This document shows, piece by piece, positions 38,079-46,852 of a stretch of 64,000 nt of DNA. The first letter of the stretch is position 1, and every line of letters starts with the position of its first letter. The translations under genes were made by a program, and so were the position numbers. Under the pieces are notes generated by a model that saw only the letters and a list, made by a program, of their open reading frames with translations, made no database searches and was not told the DNA's origin. This DNA is from Gardnerella piotii (GTDB taxonomy: Bacteria > Actinomycetota > Actinomycetes > Actinomycetales > Bifidobacteriaceae), in the NCBI RefSeq assembly GCF_003397585.1, contig NZ_QJUV01000002.1, positions 38,837-102,836 on the forward strand, in the 5' to 3' direction.

Positions 38079-38984
38079 ATGAGCAGTGAAGAAGATAATT
38101 TAGGAAAAGTTGTTCTTGCGGCCACTCCGATTGGAAATATGGGAGATGCTTCTGCGCGCTTAATTAATCTTCTAGAAACTGCGGATATTGTTGCAGCAGA
38201 AGATACGCGTAGGCTTTACGACCTTGCAAATCGCCTTGGCGTGCACGTTTCTGGGCAAGTTGTTGCGTATCACGATCACAATGAGCGCAATAAGGCAGAT
38301 GGTTTACTAGACAAGGTTGAGCAAGGCAGCACTGTTCTTGTTGTTTCCGACGCTGGCATGCCTACGATTAACGACCCAGGGCTTGCGATTGTTCGCCGCG
38401 CAATAGAGCGCGATTTGCCTGTTACTTGCGCGCCTGGACCGAGTGCCGTGTTGGATGCTTTGGCGCTTTCTGGCCTGCCAACAGACCGTTTTTGCTACGA
38501 AGGTTTCTTGCCGCGCAAGTCGGGGGAGCGCATGCAGCATTTGCGCTCGCTTCTTTTAGAGAGGCGAACAATCGTGTTTTACGAGGCGCCGCACAGGATT
38601 GCGGAGTCAATGGCAGCTCTTCTTGCAGTTTTTGGAGCAGATCGCAAAATGGCGTTGTGCCGCGAGCTTACTAAGGATTTTGAAGAAGTACGTCGTGGAA
38701 CTATTGAGCAGATTGCAAAAAGCGTAGAAAATGATCCTCCTCGTGGCGAGATTGTGCTTGTGCTTTCGGGCGCTAGCGAAGATGAGGTTGTGCAACAAAA
38801 CGTTGATTTAAGCGTGAATCAGCTTGCGCAAATGGCTTGCAATCTTTCGCAAAACGAGGGCTTGCGAATCAAAGACGCTATAACTCGAGTTGTTTCCAGT
38901 AATCCGCTTGATGATGGCTCTTTTGCTAATCGCAAAGAAGTTTATGCAGCTTGCTTAAAAATCAAGGAAAATGTGGACAACTAA
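38079..38984 (+). CDS. rsmI: 16S rRNA (cytidine1402-2'-O)-methyltransferase
   Basis: 301 residues from ATG 38079 after AAGGAGATTTAAG; the longer frame upstream has no ribosome site. Family segments: LAATPIGNMGDAS, AAEDTRRLYDL, VVSDAGMPTINDPG, APGPSAVLDALALSGLP and the SAM-binding RTIVFYEAPHRI. It methylates the ribose of C1402 in the decoding centre. It stands as a single gene; the spacer upstream carries three TAAGCATAA words and the spacer downstream a direct repeat of AAATGTGGAAAA. Confidence 0.96.
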   Translation: MSSEEDNLGKVVLAATPIGNMGDASARLINLLETADIVAAEDTRRLYDLANRLGVHVSGQVVAYHDHNERNKADGLLDKVEQGSTVLVVSDAGMPTINDPGLAIVRRAIERDLPVTCAPGPSAVLDALALSGLPTDRFCYEGFLPRKSGERMQHLRSLLLERRTIVFYEAPHRIAESMAALLAVFGADRKMALCRELTKDFEEVRRGTIEQIAKSVENDPPRGEIVLVLSGASEDEVVQQNVDLSVNQLAQMACNLSQNEGLRIKDAITRVVSSNPLDDGSFANRKEVYAACLKIKENVDN

Positions 38985-39072
38985 ATAGGAAATTAAGCGG
39001 AAAATGTGCAAATGTGGAAAAGTGCTAGCAAGTAAAGCGAAAAATGTTCAAATGTGGAAAATTAAGCAGCAA

Positions 39073-39351
39073 TTAATCCCCATTTTTTGCATATTCGTAT
39101 GCTTCTAAAAGCACATCTAGACTTTGTTTAACGCCTGGCCCTCCTTGCTGAGATACGTATTCCAGCATTTTTGCGTCCGCGACTGGGTTTGCAACAACCC
39201 ATTTTCTTAATTCAGGCACGTTCTTAGCAATATGCCATAGCACGTCTTTGCTTGTGTTTTCGCAGCACGCGACTTGCGCAGTGAGCACAATTGGCGGTTT
39301 TGGCGGCATTGCGCTCGCTTTATAATTCTTAATATTTTCTCTAATAGTCAT
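39073..39351 (-). CDS. Small protein resembling a variant leucine-rich repeat (LRV) module
   Basis: 92 residues, no signal peptide. The central part (TSKDVLWHIAKNVPELRKWV, VANPVADAKMLEYVSQQGG) resembles the LRV-type helical modules common in bifidobacterial proteins, in which two helices per repeat build a scaffold. Its start overlaps the end of the upstream gene by 11 bases, so the two are translated together. Function unknown. Confidence 0.65.
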   Translation of the reverse strand: MTIRENIKNYKASAMPPKPPIVLTAQVACCENTSKDVLWHIAKNVPELRKWVVANPVADAKMLEYVSQQGGPGVKQSLDVLLEAYEYAKNGD

Positions 39352-40093
39352 AAAGAATATTGTCCTTGTCTATTATGTATTTAATCCACTCTTTTGCCTT
39401 CGCAGCTCCTGGAAAATAAGGATTGCTGTCTATGATTTTTTCGCAATCTTTAAAACTGGTGTTGTATTTTTGCGCCAATTCGCACACAGTATCTACTCTT
39501 CTTATTTCTTCGTAAATGTTTTTTGATGGCGTTAGTGCAATGTCGCAAATAGTTCGCGCTGGAGAAGTTACGTGCAAGTCTTTAATCACACTTTGTTCTT
39601 TTTTCATTAGTTTTCTTCTAAACACTTGTAGTCGGTGATCGTACGGCTTTATTCGATAATGACTTTTGGATATTATCTCTAGTATGTTTGGGATTTTTCC
39701 GCCAAGCCAAATCCAAGATGCTGTAAATGCGCATGCAACTGTTCCGTTTGGAAGCAGATTTTTTAGCACGTTGCATCGTCCTTCTGGGGTTTTTGCGGTA
39801 GATTGTGTAAATCCAGTGCGTATTGAAACGTTGTTGAATGCTCCAAAATTGCATAGTTTCTTCATGCTTAGTGGCCCTGGTAGGTGTTTTGTGTCTATAA
39901 GAATAGGCAGCTCCTCGTTTTGTTTTTCCGAAAATAAAATCATCTCTTCGTTTTTGTAGTCTTTGTAGTTTTCGTATTCTTCGTATTCTTCGCGAGTTTT
40001 GTATTCTTTGCGTCTTTTGTAGTCTTTTATTGCTTTTTTATTTTTTTCGTCATTGTGTATTGTGCGTTTTTTGTTCAACGTTGAAGTGCTCAT
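39341..40093 (-). CDS. AbiEi-like (type IV antitoxin-related) protein of unknown function
   Basis: 250 residues, start after AGAAAGGAGAAAC. A Lys/Glu/Tyr-rich head of ~45 residues (YKRRKEYKTREEYEEYENYK) is followed by a globular region with LPNGTVACAFTASWIWLG and VTSPARTICDIAL. Those motifs recall AbiEi-family regulators/antitoxins (winged helix, then a domain with a TSPxRTxxDL motif). No AbiEii-type nucleotidyltransferase gene is adjacent; the paired gene is a small LRV-like protein. It could be a degenerate or alternative TA-like pair. Both low-complexity head and isolation suggest accessory DNA. Confidence 0.55.
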   Translation of the reverse strand: MSTSTLNKKRTIHNDEKNKKAIKDYKRRKEYKTREEYEEYENYKDYKNEEMILFSEKQNEELPILIDTKHLPGPLSMKKLCNFGAFNNVSIRTGFTQSTAKTPEGRCNVLKNLLPNGTVACAFTASWIWLGGKIPNILEIISKSHYRIKPYDHRLQVFRRKLMKKEQSVIKDLHVTSPARTICDIALTPSKNIYEEIRRVDTVCELAQKYNTSFKDCEKIIDSNPYFPGAAKAKEWIKYIIDKDNILYDY

Positions 40094-40481
40094 GTTTCTC
40101 CTTTCTGCGTAATGTGCTTAATACGCCAACTTTTTAGTGCTGTAATGTTTTAGTGCCGTAATTCTGTAATGTTCTGCTGTTCTAGGTTTTAATCTTCTAA
40201 GTTTTATACACAATATCGTGTTTTACTTTTTTGTCTACGCGATTTTTTGTAATTGTGGAAAAGTGGATTTTTAGCTTTTTACATCAAAAAATGTGATTAT
40301 ATGTGACTAAATAATATGTGACTAAATGTGGTTGTGTACGATTGCGCTTGATTACACGCGATTATGCTTGATTTATCTACTTTGCTATGTGATTTTTATA
40401 GCGATTTTTATAGCGATTTTTTAGTGTGATTTTTCTGTGTATTATTTAATGTGTCCTCGCTGAACAAGATAATATTTGGCT
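40094..40481 (+). other. 388-base non-coding spacer with degenerate repeats upstream of metG
   Basis: No gene seen. TATGTGACTAAAT occurs twice, and GATTTTTATAGC-like words recur four times (about 40385-40440). TATTATTTAAT at ~40440 could be the -10 region of metG, giving a short leader with no obvious Shine-Dalgarno. Confidence 0.5.
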
Positions 40482-42347
40482 ATGAGTCATATTTTGGTGA
40501 ATGTTGCATGGCCTTACGCAAATGGCCCTCGTCATATTGGTCACGTTGCAGGATTTGGCGTCCCTTCCGACGTATACGCGCGTTACGAGCGCATGAAGGG
40601 AAACAGCGTGCTTATGGTTTCGGGAACAGACGAACACGGCACGCCGATTTTGGTTGAGGCAGATAAAGAAGGCGTGAGCGCGCAAGAGCTTGCAAACCGC
40701 TATAATCGCGTGATTACTAAAGATTTGTGCGATTTAGGCTTAAGCTACGATTTGTTTACGCGCACAACAACGGCAAATCATGAGCATGTTGTTCAAGAGA
40801 TGTTCCGCCAGTGCCTTAAGAATGGTTATATTTACAAGGGGACTCAAAAGGTTGCGATTTCGCCTTCTACAGGCCGCACTCTTCCAGACCGCTACATTGA
40901 GGGCACATGCCCGATTTGCGGCGCGGACGGCGCCAGGGGCGACCAGTGCGATGCTTGCGGAAACGAGCTGGACCCAGACGAGCTTATTAATCCTGTTTCT
41001 AAGATAAATGGCGAAACTCCGCGATTTGAAGAAACAGAACATTACTTCCTTGATCTGCCTGCTTTAGCAAACGCAAACTTGGAGTGGCTTAATTCCAGGG
41101 ATGGTTGGCGTACAAATGTTATTAACTTCTCAATCGGCTTGTTTAAGGAAGTTAAGCCTCGAGCAATTACGCGAGACATTGATTGGGGTATTCCAGTTCC
41201 TGTAGAAGGCTGGATTGATAACCCAAATAAGCGCTTGTACGTGTGGTTTGACGCCGTTATTGGCTACTTGTCTGCATCCATTGAGTGGGCGCGTAGGCAG
41301 GGCAAGCCAGATGCTTGGCGCGATTGGTGGTGCGACCCTAAGTCTCCTGGCTACTACTTTATGGGCAAAGATAACATTACTTTCCATTCTCAAATTTGGC
41401 CTTCGGAGATGCTTGCGTATAACGGCGCTGGCTCTAAAGGTGGGGAAGCTGGCGTTTACGGCCCACTTAACATGCCAGAGCAGGTTGTTGCCTCCGAGTT
41501 TATGACTATGGAAGGCAAGAAGTTCAGCTCTTCGCGCGGAATTGTGATTTATGTTAAGGATATTTTGGCGCGCTACCCAGTGGATGCTGTGCGCTACTAC
41601 ATTTCCGTTGCAGGTCCAGAAAATTCCGATGCTGACTTTACTTGGGCAGAGTTCGTTCGTCACAATAACGAAGAGCTTGCAGCAAGTTGGGGCAATCTTG
41701 TTAATCGTGTTGCAAATTTGATTAATAAGAATTTTGGAGAGATTCCGCCGTTGGATGAAAATTCAATGACAGATATGGATCGTGCGCTTTTGGATCAAAC
41801 TTCTAACGCTTTTGAGATTGTTGGCGGTTTGATTGAGCGTCATCACCAAAAGAATGCTCTTAATGAGGCTATGCGCGTTGTGTCGGATATCAACAAGTAT
41901 ATTTCTGCTACGGAGCCTTGGAAGATTAAGGATGATGAGTCTCGTTTTGGAACTGTTTTGCATGTTGCTGCACAAGCTGTTTCGGACGCTAATCATTTGC
42001 TTGCTCCATTCTTGCCTCATTCTGCACAAAAAGTGTGGGAAGCTCTTGGTGGAACGGGAGTGTTCTCGCCGCTTCCAAGAATCGAAGAGGTGACTGACTT
42101 AGATAATCCAGATTTTAAGTACCCGATTATTACTGGCGACTATGAGCTTGGAAAGACTGTTCATCCATGGGAAAGTGAGCCGTTGGTTACTGGTACTCCT
42201 GTTGCTAAGCCAACTCCGATTTTTGCCAAGATTCCTAAAGAGGCGATTGATGAGGAGCTTGAGCGTTTTGAGTCTGCTCTTGCTGCTCGTCGTAAAGCTG
42301 ACGAAGAAAGATTGGCTGCAGCTAAAAAATCGTTGGAATCTGAGTGA
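40482..42347 (+). CDS. metG: Methionyl-tRNA synthetase
   Basis: 621 residues from ATG 40482 (an in-frame TTG lies two codons upstream). Class I signatures: [12 protein letters not shown] (HIGH), [11 protein letters not shown] in the place of KMSKS, and a Cys knuckle [18 protein letters not shown] of the zinc-binding insertion. It lacks the C-terminal tRNA-binding EMAP-like domain; the tail is a charged helix. It charges tRNA-Met. No strong ribosome site precedes the start. Confidence 0.97.
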   Translation: MSHILVNVAWPYANGPRHIGHVAGFGVPSDVYARYERMKGNSVLMVSGTDEHGTPILVEADKEGVSAQELANRYNRVITKDLCDLGLSYDLFTRTTTANHEHVVQEMFRQCLKNGYIYKGTQKVAISPSTGRTLPDRYIEGTCPICGADGARGDQCDACGNELDPDELINPVSKINGETPRFEETEHYFLDLPALANANLEWLNSRDGWRTNVINFSIGLFKEVKPRAITRDIDWGIPVPVEGWIDNPNKRLYVWFDAVIGYLSASIEWARRQGKPDAWRDWWCDPKSPGYYFMGKDNITFHSQIWPSEMLAYNGAGSKGGEAGVYGPLNMPEQVVASEFMTMEGKKFSSSRGIVIYVKDILARYPVDAVRYYISVAGPENSDADFTWAEFVRHNNEELAASWGNLVNRVANLINKNFGEIPPLDENSMTDMDRALLDQTSNAFEIVGGLIERHHQKNALNEAMRVVSDINKYISATEPWKIKDDESRFGTVLHVAAQAVSDANHLLAPFLPHSAQKVWEALGGTGVFSPLPRIEEVTDLDNPDFKYPIITGDYELGKTVHPWESEPLVTGTPVAKPTPIFAKIPKEAIDEELERFESALAARRKADEERLAAAKKSLESE

Positions 42348-42469
42348 TTTTAGCGGAAAATTTTAAGGCATAGTGACGTATGTAACAAAAAATTGGCATA
42401 CTGCCAGGAATACGAAAAAATTTTCAGGAAATTTTTAGTTTATATGCGTGTTTTGCGAGAAAAATGTGG

Positions 42470-42597
42470 TTATAATAAATATTGCTGATGGTTCTTCCAT
42501 CAGTGAGGTTCGTTCGCGAACCCCATAACTGAAACCTTCTTCTCTCTTTCTCTCTGCCCCGGTGGGTTTTCTCTTTCCCACCGGGCTTCTTTTTTAT
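42470..42597 (+). ncRNA. Candidate small RNA with three hairpins after metG
   Basis: A perfect TATAAT at about 42471-42476 is followed by CTGATGG-TTCTT-CCATCAG, then GGTTCG-TTCG-CGAACC, then a pyrimidine-rich linker (TTCTTCTCTCTTTCTCTC) and a strong terminator, CCCGGTGGG/CCCACCGGG with CTTCTTTTTT. The predicted transcript is ~110 nt. Alternatively this is only the structured 3' end of metG. The -35 element is poor. No match to a known RNA family that I recognise. Confidence 0.5.
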
Positions 42598-42680
42598 CTT
42601 TTATCTTTTTCAAGTGTTCGCCGCTTACTCCGATTTTGTAGCTCTAAACGTCAAAATCAACAACAAAATGCGGAAAAACT

Positions 42681-42730
42681 GACGCACTTTGTACCACATT
42701 CGACCCAAAACACGTACAAAAAGCGGAAAT
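42681..42730 (+). repeat. R1 palindromic repeat, locus F
   Basis: One unit with changed centre (TTGTACCACATTCGACCC, then AAAACACGTACAAAAAGCGG), preceded by a half end, AAAATGCGGAAA, at 42664. It lies between the convergent metG and pepC. Confidence 0.8.
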
Positions 42731-42739
42731 GTAGCTCGC

Positions 42740-42878
42740 GCGCTACGCTATTCCTCGCGGCTATTAGTAGCCGCTCGGCTGATTTGGCATGTAAAGTCCA
42801 CTGGACTTTACATTTGAGCCAAATCACGCTTTGAAGGAGCTTGAAACGCGCTATGCAATTTCAAGCTCAGTCAAAGCG
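42740..42878 (-). repeat. R2 mosaic stem-loop repeat between metG and pepC
   Basis: Modules in reverse order: GCTATTCCTCGCGGC; then GTAAAGTCCACTGGACTTTAC flanked by TTTGGC and GAGCCAAA; then the long hairpin CGCTTTGA...GAGCTTGAAA...TTTCAAGCTC...TCAAAGCG (42827-42878). The same modules occur at 26244-26450 in the opposite orientation. Confidence 0.78.
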
Positions 42879-42882
42879 CAAT

Positions 42883-42933
42883 AAAATAAAAAACGCAGAC
42901 TGCATTTGTAATTTGCGAATGCAATCTGCGTTT
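42883..42933 (-). terminator. Rho-independent terminator of pepC
   Basis: Read on the minus strand, AAACGCAGATTGCATT pairs with AATGCAGTCTGCGTTT (one mismatch), followed by a T-rich run (TTTTATTTTATT). It lies 27 bases after the pepC stop. Confidence 0.85.
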
Positions 42934-42959
42934 ATAAATCAGCGTGTGCTAAATCAAGT

Positions 42960-44414
42960 TTAGCGGCAGCGCTTTGTAAGCGGCACCCACGGATCAAGCA
43001 TTACAGGCTCCTGATCCAATATTGCTCGCGTTGCTTCATCAAGATACTTCTTGTTAATAATGATTTCTGTAACGTAGCGGTCAAACCACTGCGCGGATCC
43101 AACGTAGTATCCATCTTCGCCGTTATCTTTACCCCAGCTGTTTTCAATCTTCCAGCGGTCTGGCTCGCCATCTTTGTTAAGATTTACGCCAGTAAAGGTC
43201 ATTGCGTGGTTGCCTGGGCAATCCATGTATTCCAAACCTTTGGCTTTGTCGAAAGTAAACTCTACATCGAATAGCTCGTCTACGCGCACAACTGCTGGGT
43301 CAAAGAAGCCCTCTTGTCTTAGCGAGAATTGCGTGCAATCGCAAGCAAACCAAATTGGGTGTCCGTCTTTTAGCTGATCAACAGCTGCTTTGCGGAACAC
43401 TTCTAGCGCAACGTTTGCAAACTCCATTTCCTTCGTCTCAGCAACGTTTGTTGTGTACTTGAGTTGGTAGAGCTTGTTGAACGGAGTGCGTTCCATTGGG
43501 GAGTTGCACAAGCTTACAAAGTCGTTTACGTCTACTGGCACGTACTTCTTTGCAAACTCGAGTGGCGTAATGCCGTATTCGCAAATCATTGGGCGATCGT
43601 CTTTACCGCTCTTTGGCTTTTCGCTGCCTTTATCGTCTTTCTTTTCTTCGCTCTTAGATTCGCTATTTTCGCCGCTCTTCTTATCGTCCTTCTTGTCGTC
43701 GTCATCTTTAGTGCGTGCAAAGAAGTCGAAACGCTCTGGTGGCTCGCCAAGAGCAATCGCGGTCATGCGGTACACGGTTTCCAAGTCGCGAATCTTCATC
43801 TTTCGCAACTCTTCCATAGAGGTGCCATTCTTGTGTGCTTCGCGCAACTCGCATGCAAACTCGCGAAGCTTGCTATTAATGTATTGCACGAATGCTTCGG
43901 AATCGGTAGCGTTTTGCGAATCTGGGTATGCGCTCTTTGGCATAAGTCCGTACTTGTTTACCAAGTTAACGAACATTTGCCACCATCCGCCGTCGTCAAT
44001 CGGACCGTAGTTGATGCTCTCAAAAATTCGGCTATCTAATGTCTCATCTAAAGTCGCTAAAACGTTTTCCAAGTATGCGTTTGCTTTTTCAATCTTGTCC
44101 CAGAAGAACAAGTAGCTTTCGGAAAACTCAAAGTCTTCTAGATTCCACTTATGCATAAGCTCGTAGCGCAAAGTGTTAAGCGATGCAAACATCCAGCAAC
44201 GTCCAGAATGCTGTTGGTTTGTTATTGTTCCTTGCTTTAGTTCTATAGAAAATTCGCGTGGAAGTGCGCGCTGACCCTGGTAGCTTGTTGCTGCTTTAAG
44301 AACGCCGCTCGATACCGAAGCGTTTGCTGCTACTCGATTTGCTCGCTGTTCGTTAAAATGCTTAGAATATTCGCGCACGTCGTTTAGCGTAACGGCTTTT
44401 ACGTTTTCAGACAT
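42960..44414 (-). CDS. pepC: Aminopeptidase C (bleomycin-hydrolase family, C1B)
   Basis: 484 residues. The papain-like triad is visible: Cys73 in QQHSGRCWMFA, His in CPGNHAMTFTGV and Asn in WKIENSWG. It is a cytoplasmic cysteine aminopeptidase, usually a hexamer, releasing N-terminal amino acids from peptides imported by systems such as the Opp transporter encoded next door. Residues ~234-278 are an unusual acidic/basic low-complexity insertion (KDDDDKKDDKKSGENSESKS and on), absent from typical PepC. The start follows AAGGAGATAT. Terminator identified downstream. Confidence 0.95.
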   Translation of the reverse strand: MSENVKAVTLNDVREYSKHFNEQRANRVAANASVSSGVLKAATSYQGQRALPREFSIELKQGTITNQQHSGRCWMFASLNTLRYELMHKWNLEDFEFSESYLFFWDKIEKANAYLENVLATLDETLDSRIFESINYGPIDDGGWWQMFVNLVNKYGLMPKSAYPDSQNATDSEAFVQYINSKLREFACELREAHKNGTSMEELRKMKIRDLETVYRMTAIALGEPPERFDFFARTKDDDDKKDDKKSGENSESKSEEKKDDKGSEKPKSGKDDRPMICEYGITPLEFAKKYVPVDVNDFVSLCNSPMERTPFNKLYQLKYTTNVAETKEMEFANVALEVFRKAAVDQLKDGHPIWFACDCTQFSLRQEGFFDPAVVRVDELFDVEFTFDKAKGLEYMDCPGNHAMTFTGVNLNKDGEPDRWKIENSWGKDNGEDGYYVGSAQWFDRYVTEIIINKKYLDEATRAILDQEPVMLDPWVPLTKRCR

Positions 44415-44564
44415 ATATCTCCTTGTTTTGATTGTTTTGAAAGTAATGAATAAGTGTTATTGTAGCTTGCTCAATGCACGAGTCGCGTTTTGCGCGGCTT
44501 TAAGTGTTTGCGAGTGTTTGTGTTTCGTTTATGTAAAACATGTTATTTTTATGTGTTTATTGCG

Positions 44565-44589
44565 ATTTACGAAACAAGTTTTCGTAAAT
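44565..44589. promoter_or_regulatory. Operator-like perfect inverted repeat upstream of the opp operon
   Basis: ATTTACGAAA (44565-44574), five bases, then TTTCGTAAAT (44580-44589) is a perfect 10-bp inverted repeat in the 434-base gap between divergent pepC and opp. No T run follows, so it is more like a protein-binding site than a terminator. Nothing else recognisable in the gap except AT-rich sequence. Confidence 0.5.
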
Positions 44590-44848
44590 TTTAAGTAATT
44601 TCGTTAAATATTTTGATATTTTGCCGATTTTATGTATTAATTTTGGTTAAGATTACTATTTATTACGTGTTATTGCATGTTTATTTTAGGTAATGTACAT
44701 AGGTTAGCTAAAAATATACTAATTACACGTCCAAATTATTAGGGCTTACTTAAGTGTGCCTTAAGCACTTATGATTTGCCTTTTTGATTAGTGATTAAAT
44801 GATGGCAGTGTGCAAGCGTAAGTTTGCAGTTACCAGATGGAGGTAACA

Positions 44849-44878
44849 ATGTTTAGACGTAGAAAAGAGTCACAATGA
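44849..44878 (+). CDS. Nine-residue leader peptide coupled to the opp permease gene
   Basis: ATG 44849 follows a strong TGGAGGTAACA ribosome site and encodes MFRRRKESQ, stopping at TGA 44876-44878. The stop overlaps the oppB start as ATGA. The permease itself has no separate ribosome site, so ribosomes probably reinitiate from this leader. The Arg/Lys-rich sequence could make the coupling sensitive to charged tRNA supply, but that is speculation. Confidence 0.6.
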   Translation: MFRRRKESQ

Positions 44879-45858
44879 TACGATACATCGTTAAACGATG
44901 CCTGAATTATGTTGTGATGCTGTTTGTGTCCGTATCCATGACGTATTTCTTGGCAAGTGCATTTATGGATCCGAGATCGAACTATATGTCTAGGCATCCG
45001 CATCCGCCAATTCCTTCGATTAACCGTTCTTTGGATTTAGCAAATATTAACGACCAAACTCCAGTTATTACAAGGTATTTGCGTTGGATTACTGGCGTTC
45101 TTACTCGTTGGGATTGGGGATTAAGCCCAGAGCAAGCGCCTGTTGGTCCTGCGATTGCTGCGCGAATCGGTGCATCGGTGCAGCTGGTTACATGCGCAAC
45201 TGTTCTTGGCATTGTTTTAGGCGTTAGCGTTGGTGTTTATACTGCTATTCGCCAATATAAGTGGCAAGACAGGGTTCTTAACTCTATTGCTACGTTCTTG
45301 CTTGTTGTTCCAGCCGCCGTGTTTGGATTACTTATTGTTTTAGCTGCAATCAGCATTAATAACGCTGCTGGTTCTCGTTTGTTCTTTGTTACTGGATTAC
45401 ATTCCTACCAAGGTTCTAATCCTATTGCTTTTATTCTTGACTTCTTGCAGCATTTGATTTTGCCAACAATTGTTATGACCGTTCCTGGCATGGTTGGCTA
45501 CCATCTTACGCAACGCACCTATTTGCTCGATACTATGAATGCTGATTATGTTCGTACTGCTCGCGCTAAGGGTTTGCCTCTAAATGTGGCTATTCGTCGT
45601 CACGCTTTGCGTACTTCTTTGATTCCTACTGCCGTAGACGTTGCATTCTCTATTGCAGGCGTGTTTACGGGCGCTGTGATTACCGAAACCGTGTTTGCAA
45701 TTAACGGTTTGGGTAGCTACTTCGTACAAACTATTTCTAATAACGACATTAATGGTTCTGTTGCTATTGCTGCGTTCGGAGCCGTGTGTACTTTGGCCGG
45801 AGCCTTGTTGGCAGATATCTTCTCCGCTTGGCTTGATCCTCGTATTCGTTTGAGCTAA
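44875..45858 (+). CDS. oppB: Oligopeptide ABC transporter permease (OppB type)
   Basis: 327 residues, about six membrane helices, beginning MIRYIVKRCLNYVVMLFVSVSM as in DppB/OppB proteins. The EAA loop that contacts the ATPase is recognisable at DYVRTARAKGLPLNVAIRRH. Together with OppC it forms the membrane channel for peptides bound by OppA. Start fixed by the ATGA overlap with the leader peptide. First gene of leader-oppB-oppC-oppDF, with oppA following after a terminator. Confidence 0.94.
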   Translation: MIRYIVKRCLNYVVMLFVSVSMTYFLASAFMDPRSNYMSRHPHPPIPSINRSLDLANINDQTPVITRYLRWITGVLTRWDWGLSPEQAPVGPAIAARIGASVQLVTCATVLGIVLGVSVGVYTAIRQYKWQDRVLNSIATFLLVVPAAVFGLLIVLAAISINNAAGSRLFFVTGLHSYQGSNPIAFILDFLQHLILPTIVMTVPGMVGYHLTQRTYLLDTMNADYVRTARAKGLPLNVAIRRHALRTSLIPTAVDVAFSIAGVFTGAVITETVFAINGLGSYFVQTISNNDINGSVAIAAFGAVCTLAGALLADIFSAWLDPRIRLS

Positions 45859-45884
45859 TTGCGCAATAGTGTAGGTGTATTGAT

Positions 45885-46832
45885 ATGAGTAAAAAAGATG
45901 TATCTTCAAAGGCTCAAGAGTCTGCTGCTGATAAGAAGGCAACTGCTAATTCTTGGGGTAATTTTAAGCGCACAGGCAAAATAACGCTTTATACGCGCCG
46001 CTTCTTTAGGCGTCCATCCGCTGTTGTTGGCTTAGTTTTACTTGTTCTCTTGATTCTTCTTGCTTTGTTTGGATCTAAGATTAGCAAGTGGGGCTACGAC
46101 GAGCCTGATTTTACAGCTCTTGCAACTCCTCCTAGTGCTGAACATTGGCTTGGCACAACGCCTGGCGGATCAGACATGTACGCAATGGTCGTTCGCGGAC
46201 TTGGTCGCTCGCTTTCTATTGGTATTGTAAGCTCCATTTCTATTACGATTATTGCCGCTTTGGTTGGTACTGCTATTTCTTACTTTGAAGGTTGGTTTGA
46301 GCAGGTTGGCATGTGGCTTCTAGACATGCTTTTAATTGTTCCATCCTTCTTGCTTATTGCTTTGATTGTTGGCTCTGCTACTGGCGGCAACGATTGGTTG
46401 TGGCTTGCGTTTGGCATGACTTCCTTTGGTTGGATTGGTTACGCTCGTACGCTTAGAACTTTGACTTTGAGCTTGCGCGAACGCGAATATGTGCGTGCTG
46501 CTAAGTTTGAAGGTGTTTCTTCGTTCCGCATTATTGTTCGCCATCTTGTTCCAAATCTTGGTTCCGTTTTGATTATTAACACGGTTCTTGGTGTTATCGG
46601 CGCAATCAACGGCGAAACAGCATTGAGCTTCTTGGGTCTTGGTATTAAGGCTCCAGATACTTCTTTGGGTACTCTTCTTAACGTTGGTCAAAGTAGCGTT
46701 ATGACGTCTCCTTGGGTTCTTTTGGTTCCTTCTGCGGTTTTGGTTGTTTTGACTTTCTCCGTTCAGCTTATTGGAGATGGCTTGCGCGATGCGATTGATC
46801 CATATTCTAGGTCTGTTGGTAAGGCCGAGTAA
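45885..46832 (+). CDS. oppC: Oligopeptide ABC transporter permease (OppC type)
   Basis: 315 residues. A cytoplasmic N-terminus of ~45 residues precedes the first helix (AVVGLVLLVLLILLALFGS), as usual for OppC; five further helices follow. The ATPase contact loop is REYVRAAKFEGVSSFRIIVRH. LGTTPGGSDMYAMVVRGLGRSL is a family segment. It starts 26 bases after oppB. Confidence 0.94.
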   Translation: MSKKDVSSKAQESAADKKATANSWGNFKRTGKITLYTRRFFRRPSAVVGLVLLVLLILLALFGSKISKWGYDEPDFTALATPPSAEHWLGTTPGGSDMYAMVVRGLGRSLSIGIVSSISITIIAALVGTAISYFEGWFEQVGMWLLDMLLIVPSFLLIALIVGSATGGNDWLWLAFGMTSFGWIGYARTLRTLTLSLREREYVRAAKFEGVSSFRIIVRHLVPNLGSVLIINTVLGVIGAINGETALSFLGLGIKAPDTSLGTLLNVGQSSVMTSPWVLLVPSAVLVVLTFSVQLIGDGLRDAIDPYSRSVGKAE

Positions 46833-46852
46833 GGCTTGTTGGAGGTGTAAAC

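Noticed and set aside
40094..40481. T-box or riboswitch upstream of metG
   Set aside because: No T-box sequence, no specifier hairpin and no terminator in the spacer; only degenerate repeats.
42484..42540. tRNA-like GGTTCG...CGAACC arm after metG
   Set aside because: No acceptor stem, anticodon arm or D arm can be folded around it; it is a UUCG-type hairpin.
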